A DNA stretch of 17,411 bases from JAKAWQ01 sp035503055. Its GTDB lineage: Bacteria; Pseudomonadota; Alphaproteobacteria; Acetobacterales; Acetobacteraceae. Under the pieces are notes generated by a model, which worked only from the letters and a program-made list of their open reading frames with translations, did not search any database and had not been told where the DNA came from. The stretch is taken from contig DATJTV010000106.1 in assembly GCA_035503055.1 (NCBI GenBank), positions 1 to 17,411 of the forward strand, read 5' to 3'. Below, piece by piece: positions 14,105 through 17,411 of the stretch (position 1 is its first letter; each line of letters begins with the position of its first letter). The position numbers were made by a program, and so were the translations under genes.

Positions 14105-15349
14105 ATGACGAGCGCCCTGACCGCGCCTCTCACCCTTCCGCACCGGCTCTGGCGCCTCCTTCCGGCGGGCGGCCGGCGGCGCATGTTCGCCGAAGCCACA
14201 GCCCTCCTCGCCCCGCGCCCCGATCGCGCCGTCCCGCCTTCCGGCTCCGGCCTCATCGTCGCGGGCGAGCTTTCCCGCTCTTCGGGCCTCGGCGAAGGCG
14301 CGCGCCTGATGCGCCAGGCCCTCGCCCATCTCGGCATCGCCTCCTGGCCGCTCGACATCACCGGCCCGATGTGGCCCGGCGCCGCCCCCGACCTCCCGCC
14401 GCCCGCGCTCGCGCACCCGCCCGAAGGCGCCGCCCTCGCGCTCCACGTCAACCCGCCCATGCTCCCCTGGGTCCTTCTCCACCAGGGCCGCCGGCTGCTC
14501 CGCGGCCGCCGCGTAATCGGCTTCTGGAACTGGGAGCTCGGCACGGTCCCGCCCACCTGGAAGGTCGGCGCCCGCTTCGTCCACGAGGCCTGGGTCTCCT
14601 CGCGCTTCACCGCCGCCGCCGTCGCCCCCCTCCTGCCCGGCCGCGTCCGCGTCGTCCCCTTTCCGCTCGCCATCGCCCCGCCTGCGCCCTCCCAGCTCGA
14701 TCGCGCCTCCTTCGGCCTGCCGCCCGACGCCGTCATCGTGCTCGTCTCCTTCAGCATCTCCTCGAGCTACGTGCGGAAGAACCCGCTCGCCGCGCTCGCC
14801 GCCTTCCGCGCCGCCTTCACCGACCGCGCCGACCGCCTGCTCCTGCTCAAGATCGGCAACCCGGCCTCCGCACCCGAGGATTTCCGCGCGCTCGCCGCCG
14901 CCATCGCCGATCTCCCCAACGTCCGCCTCTTCACGCAGACTCTTCCCACTGCCGACAACCACGCCCTCACCCGCGCCGCGGACATCGTGCTCAGCCTCCA
15001 TCGCAGCGAGGGCTTCGGCCTCGTCCCGGCCGAGGCGATGCTGCTCGGCAAGCCCGTCGTCGCGACCGGCTGGTCCGGCAATCTCGACTTCATGGACGAA
15101 CAAAGCGCCGCCCTCGTCGGCTACCGCCTCATCCCCACAATCGATCCCCGCGGCGTCTACGACGTGCCCGGCGCCCTCTGGGCCGAGCCCGACATCGCCG
15201 AAGCCGCCCGCCATCTCTCCCGCCTTGCCGACGATCCCCTCGCCCGCGCCGCCCTCGGCGCCCGCGCCCGCGCCATGGCGCTCGCCCGCCTCGGCGTCGC
15301 CCCGCTCGAACAGGCGCTCGCCGCGATCGGGCTCGGAGCGCGCCGTTGA
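14105..15349 (+). CDS. Glycosyltransferase, GT4 type (first of a pair)
   Basis: Probable cytoplasmic retaining glycosyltransferase of the GT4/GT-B fold, 414 residues from the ATG at 14105. That is the first start codon in the usable frame; upstream in-frame codons back to about 14000 contain no ATG, GTG or TTG. There is no strong ribosome binding site. N-terminal features include GELSRSSGLGEGARLMRQAL, where GT4 enzymes have a glycine-rich acceptor-side loop, and 'GFWNWELGTVPPTWK'. The C-terminal donor-binding half has 'FSISSSYVRKNPLAALAAF' and the EX7E motif EGFGLVPAE (Glu302 and Glu310), followed by GKPVVATGWSGN. Sugar and acceptor are unknown. Codon use is extremely C-rich. It overlaps the next gene by four bases. 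Confidence 0.87.
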   Translation: MTSALTAPLTLPHRLWRLLPAGGRRRMFAEATALLAPRPDRAVPPSGSGLIVAGELSRSSGLGEGARLMRQALAHLGIASWPLDITGPMWPGAAPDLPPPALAHPPEGAALALHVNPPMLPWVLLHQGRRLLRGRRVIGFWNWELGTVPPTWKVGARFVHEAWVSSRFTAAAVAPLLPGRVRVVPFPLAIAPPAPSQLDRASFGLPPDAVIVLVSFSISSSYVRKNPLAALAAFRAAFTDRADRLLLLKIGNPASAPEDFRALAAAIADLPNVRLFTQTLPTADNHALTRAADIVLSLHRSEGFGLVPAEAMLLGKPVVATGWSGNLDFMDEQSAALVGYRLIPTIDPRGVYDVPGALWAEPDIAEAARHLSRLADDPLARAALGARARAMALARLGVAPLEQALAAIGLGARR

Positions 15350-16482
15350 GGGTCCTCGTCTGGCACTGGGGACGCTTCGGCGCCGGTCCGCGCTTCGCAG
15401 CCGAGCTGGCAGCCGGCCTCCGCCGCCTGCCCGGCACGGAGGCCCTTCTTTCCCTCTCGGCCCAGGCCGAGCTGCTCCAGGGCCCCGCGCCACCCGTCTG
15501 CGCGCTGCCCATCCCGACCTACACCGGCCTCCCCGGCCTCCTCGCCCGCATCGCCGCCGCCCCCTTCCTCGCCCGCGCCCTCGCGCGCCGCCTCGCCGCG
15601 CTCGCCCCCGACGCCGCCATCTGCGCCATGCCCGCGCCGCTCGATCTCGTCATGGCGAGCGCGCTCGCCCGCTGCCGCATTCCCTTCGCGGTCGTGATCC
15701 ACGACGCCGAGACCCATCCCGGCGACGGCGCCCCCCTGCAGATGACCATGCAGCGCCTGCTCGCCCGCCGCGCCGCCGTCCTCGCCGCCCTCTCGCCCCA
15801 CGTCGCTGCCCGCCTCCGCGCCCTGGGCCTCGCCCCGCGCCAGCGCCTCCTGCTCGCCTCACACCCGCCCTTCGATTTCGGCCCCGTCCCCGCGCGCCGC
15901 CCGCACGTGGGCCCCCTCCGCCTGCTCTTCTTCGGCCGCCTCCTTCGCTATAAGGGCCTCGACCTCCTCGCCGCCGCGCTGCAGCGCCTGCCTCCCGGCC
16001 TCTTCGCCGTCCGCGTCGTCGGCCGCGGCCCGCCAAGCCCCGCGCTCGCCGCTCTCGCGGCGCTCAACTTCGTCACCGTCGAGAACCGCTGGGTCCCCGA
16101 GGCCGAGATCGCCTCCCTCCTCGCCTGGGCGGACGCCATCGTCCTGCCCTACCGCGAGGCGAGCCAGAGCGGCGTCGCCGCCGGCGCCCTCGCGGCAGGC
16201 CGCTGGGTGGTCGCAACCCGCGTCGGCGGCCTCGCCCGGCAGCTCGCCGGCGAGCCTCTCGCCCGCCTCGCCGCTCCCGAACCCTCTTCCCTCGCCGACT
16301 GCCTCGTCCGCCTCGCCGGCGAGCCCCTTCCCGCACCGCCGCCCTTGGGGCCGCCTGCCTCGACGCACGACGCCGCCTGGAGCGCGCTCGCCGCCAGCCT
16401 TCTCGCCGAGCTCGAACCGGGCCTCCCGGCCGCCCTGGCTTCCCCCGGCCAGGCGCGGCACGATGCGTCCGACACCGCCTGA
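15346..16482 (+). CDS. Glycosyltransferase, GT4 type (second of a pair)
   Basis: Second GT-B glycosyltransferase, about 378 residues. The frame is open far upstream through the first glycosyltransferase gene, but homology-like sequence begins at LRVLVWHWGRFGAGPRFAAEL, and the only suitable start there is TTG at 15346, overlapping the previous stop as TTGA. Landmarks are 'VIHDAETHPGD' (about 124-134), 'LLFFGRLLRYKGLDLL' (Tyr202-Lys203-Gly204), 'VVGRGP' and the donor-site segment 'YREASQSGVAAGALAAGRWVVATRVGG'. In that segment the first Glu of EX7E is present but the second position is Ala, a variation also found in other GT4 enzymes. The coupling suggests it acts on the same glycan as its neighbour. 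Product unknown. Confidence 0.85.
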   Translation: MRVLVWHWGRFGAGPRFAAELAAGLRRLPGTEALLSLSAQAELLQGPAPPVCALPIPTYTGLPGLLARIAAAPFLARALARRLAALAPDAAICAMPAPLDLVMASALARCRIPFAVVIHDAETHPGDGAPLQMTMQRLLARRAAVLAALSPHVAARLRALGLAPRQRLLLASHPPFDFGPVPARRPHVGPLRLLFFGRLLRYKGLDLLAAALQRLPPGLFAVRVVGRGPPSPALAALAALNFVTVENRWVPEAEIASLLAWADAIVLPYREASQSGVAAGALAAGRWVVATRVGGLARQLAGEPLARLAAPEPSSLADCLVRLAGEPLPAPPPLGPPASTHDAAWSALAASLLAELEPGLPAALASPGQARHDASDTA

Positions 16483-16501
16483 TTCCACCGGGAGCCGCCC
16501 C

Positions 16502-17411
16502 ATGCCTCTCCGCATCGTCGCGGTCCACGAGCGCACCACCCCGATCGCCTCGACGATCCGCAACGCCTATATCGACTTCTCCCGAATGACCACGAGCCTG
16601 GTTGCCGTCGAGACGGACGTCGTCCGCAACGGAAGCCCGGTCATCGGCTACGGCTTCAACTCGAACGGCCGTTACGGCCAGGGCGGCCTCATCCGCGAGC
16701 GCTTCGCCCCTCGCCTCATGGAAGCCCCGCCCGCCTCGCTCCTCGACGAGACCGGCGAGAACCTCGACCCTGACCGCGCCTGGGCGGCGATGATGGCGAA
16801 CGAGAAGCCGGGCGGCCACGGCGAGCGCTCGGTCGCGGTCGGCACGCTCGACATGGCGATCTGGGACGCCACTGCAAAAATAGCCGGCAAGCCCTTGTTC
16901 CGCCTTCTCGCCGAACGCACCGGCCGTGAGGCGGACCCAAGCGTCTTCGTCTATGCCGCCGGCGGCTACTACGAGCCCGGCAAGGACCTCACCGGGCTCC
17001 GCACCGAGATGCGCGGCTACGTCGACCGCGGCTACACCGTCGTCAAGATGAAGATCGGCGGCGCATCGCTGGCCGAGGATTGCCGCCGCATCGAGGCGGT
17101 GCTGGCCGAGATCGGCGCCGACGCGCAACTCGCGGTGGACGCGAACGGCCGCTTCGACCTCGAGACCGCCATCAGCTACGCCAAAGCTTTACGAAGCTAC
17201 CCTCTCTTCTGGTACGAAGAAGCGGGCGACCCGCTCGACTTCCATCTCCAGGCATCGCTGGCGGAATTCTATCCCGGCCCGATGGCCACCGGCGAGAACC
17301 TCTTCAGCCACCAGGACGCCCGCAACCTCATCCGCTACGGCGGCATGCGCCCGGACCGTGACTGGCTCCAGTTCGACTGCGCCCTCTCCTACGGGCTCTG
17401 CGAATACCGCC
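16502..17411 (+). CDS. tarD: D(-)-tartrate dehydratase, enolase superfamily (3' end cut by window)
   Basis: Catalyses dehydration of D-tartrate to oxaloacetate with Mg2+ in the characterised Bradyrhizobium enzyme; mandelate racemase subgroup of the enolase superfamily, cytoplasmic. 303 codons are visible, of about 389 expected. The catalytic acid/base KxK is Lys182/Lys184 (VVKMKIGG), and the metal ligands are Asp213 (VDANGRF), Glu239 (WYEEAGDP) and Glu265 (TGENLF), the same numbering I recall for Bradyrhizobium TarD. Long stretches such as IRNAYIDF, GFNSNGRYGQGGLIRERF, EKPGGHGERSVAVGT and SHQDARNLIRYGGMRPDRDW match it almost exactly. The late catalytic His (about 322) lies beyond the window. 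The ATG has GGGAG seven bases upstream, 19 bases after the glycosyltransferase stop, so co-transcription is likely although the functions look unrelated. Confidence 0.92.
   Translation, partial: MPLRIVAVHERTTPIASTIRNAYIDFSRMTTSLVAVETDVVRNGSPVIGYGFNSNGRYGQGGLIRERFAPRLMEAPPASLLDETGENLDPDRAWAAMMANEKPGGHGERSVAVGTLDMAIWDATAKIAGKPLFRLLAERTGREADPSVFVYAAGGYYEPGKDLTGLRTEMRGYVDRGYTVVKMKIGGASLAEDCRRIEAVLAEIGADAQLAVDANGRFDLETAISYAKALRSYPLFWYEEAGDPLDFHLQASLAEFYPGPMATGENLFSHQDARNLIRYGGMRPDRDWLQFDCALSYGLCEYR

Noticed and set aside
14095..15345. Frame open through the first glycosyltransferase and continuous with the second, which could suggest a fusion or nested gene
   Set aside because: The upstream part is Arg/Pro/Ala/His repeats in a +1 shadow of C-ending codons; the real second protein starts at 15346.

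Overview
The window is GC-rich, strongly C/G-biased at third codon positions, tightly packed and largely organised in operons. The base composition, the CsoR-CopA pair, the Liv-type ABC cluster and a TarD-type D-tartrate dehydratase that matches the Bradyrhizobium enzyme closely from memory all suggest an alphaproteobacterial chromosome. Genus cannot be determined from the sequence. No tRNA, rRNA, CRISPR array, insertion sequence or integrase was seen.

Left part (1-6418): a 3'-truncated YfeH-type bile acid:sodium symporter homologue runs leftwards and is divergent from an LrhA-like LysR regulator. Their 115-bp gap holds a GCTTAT-N17-ATAAGC inverted repeat over the regulator's likely promoter and leader. 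Facing the regulator is a leftward operon: membrane fusion protein, then an MdtB/MdtC-type RND pump (TGATG overlap), then a small putative exported protein. No outer-membrane channel gene is present.

Middle (6595-9311): a copper module with a CopA-type P1B ATPase (leftwards) and a CsoR repressor (rightwards). A palindrome ATACCC-N5-GGGTAT lies inside the apparent copA promoter. The promoter position and a good ribosome binding site argue that copA starts at 8943 rather than at the upstream in-frame start codons.

Right-centre (9357-13948): a complete five-gene branched-chain-amino-acid-type (HAAT) ABC importer on the minus strand, transcribed in the order substrate-binding protein, livH, livM, livG, livF. 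Permease and ATPase genes overlap by 4, 11 and 4 bases. A GC-rich palindromic tandem repeat separates the binding protein from livH. LivG has lost the usual LSGGQ-like signature.

Right end (14105-17411): a rightward set of two GT4-type glycosyltransferases, the second apparently starting with TTG inside a TTGA overlap, then after 19 bases a D-tartrate dehydratase gene (tarD) cut by the window edge. Four of its catalytic-site acid/base and metal-binding residues are visible at the same numbering as recalled for the characterised enzyme.

Most of this is recognisable metabolism and transport. No clearly new system was found. The points most worth a second look are the copA promoter/operator geometry, the altered LivG signature, the exported small protein after the RND pump and the glycosyltransferase-tarD linkage.
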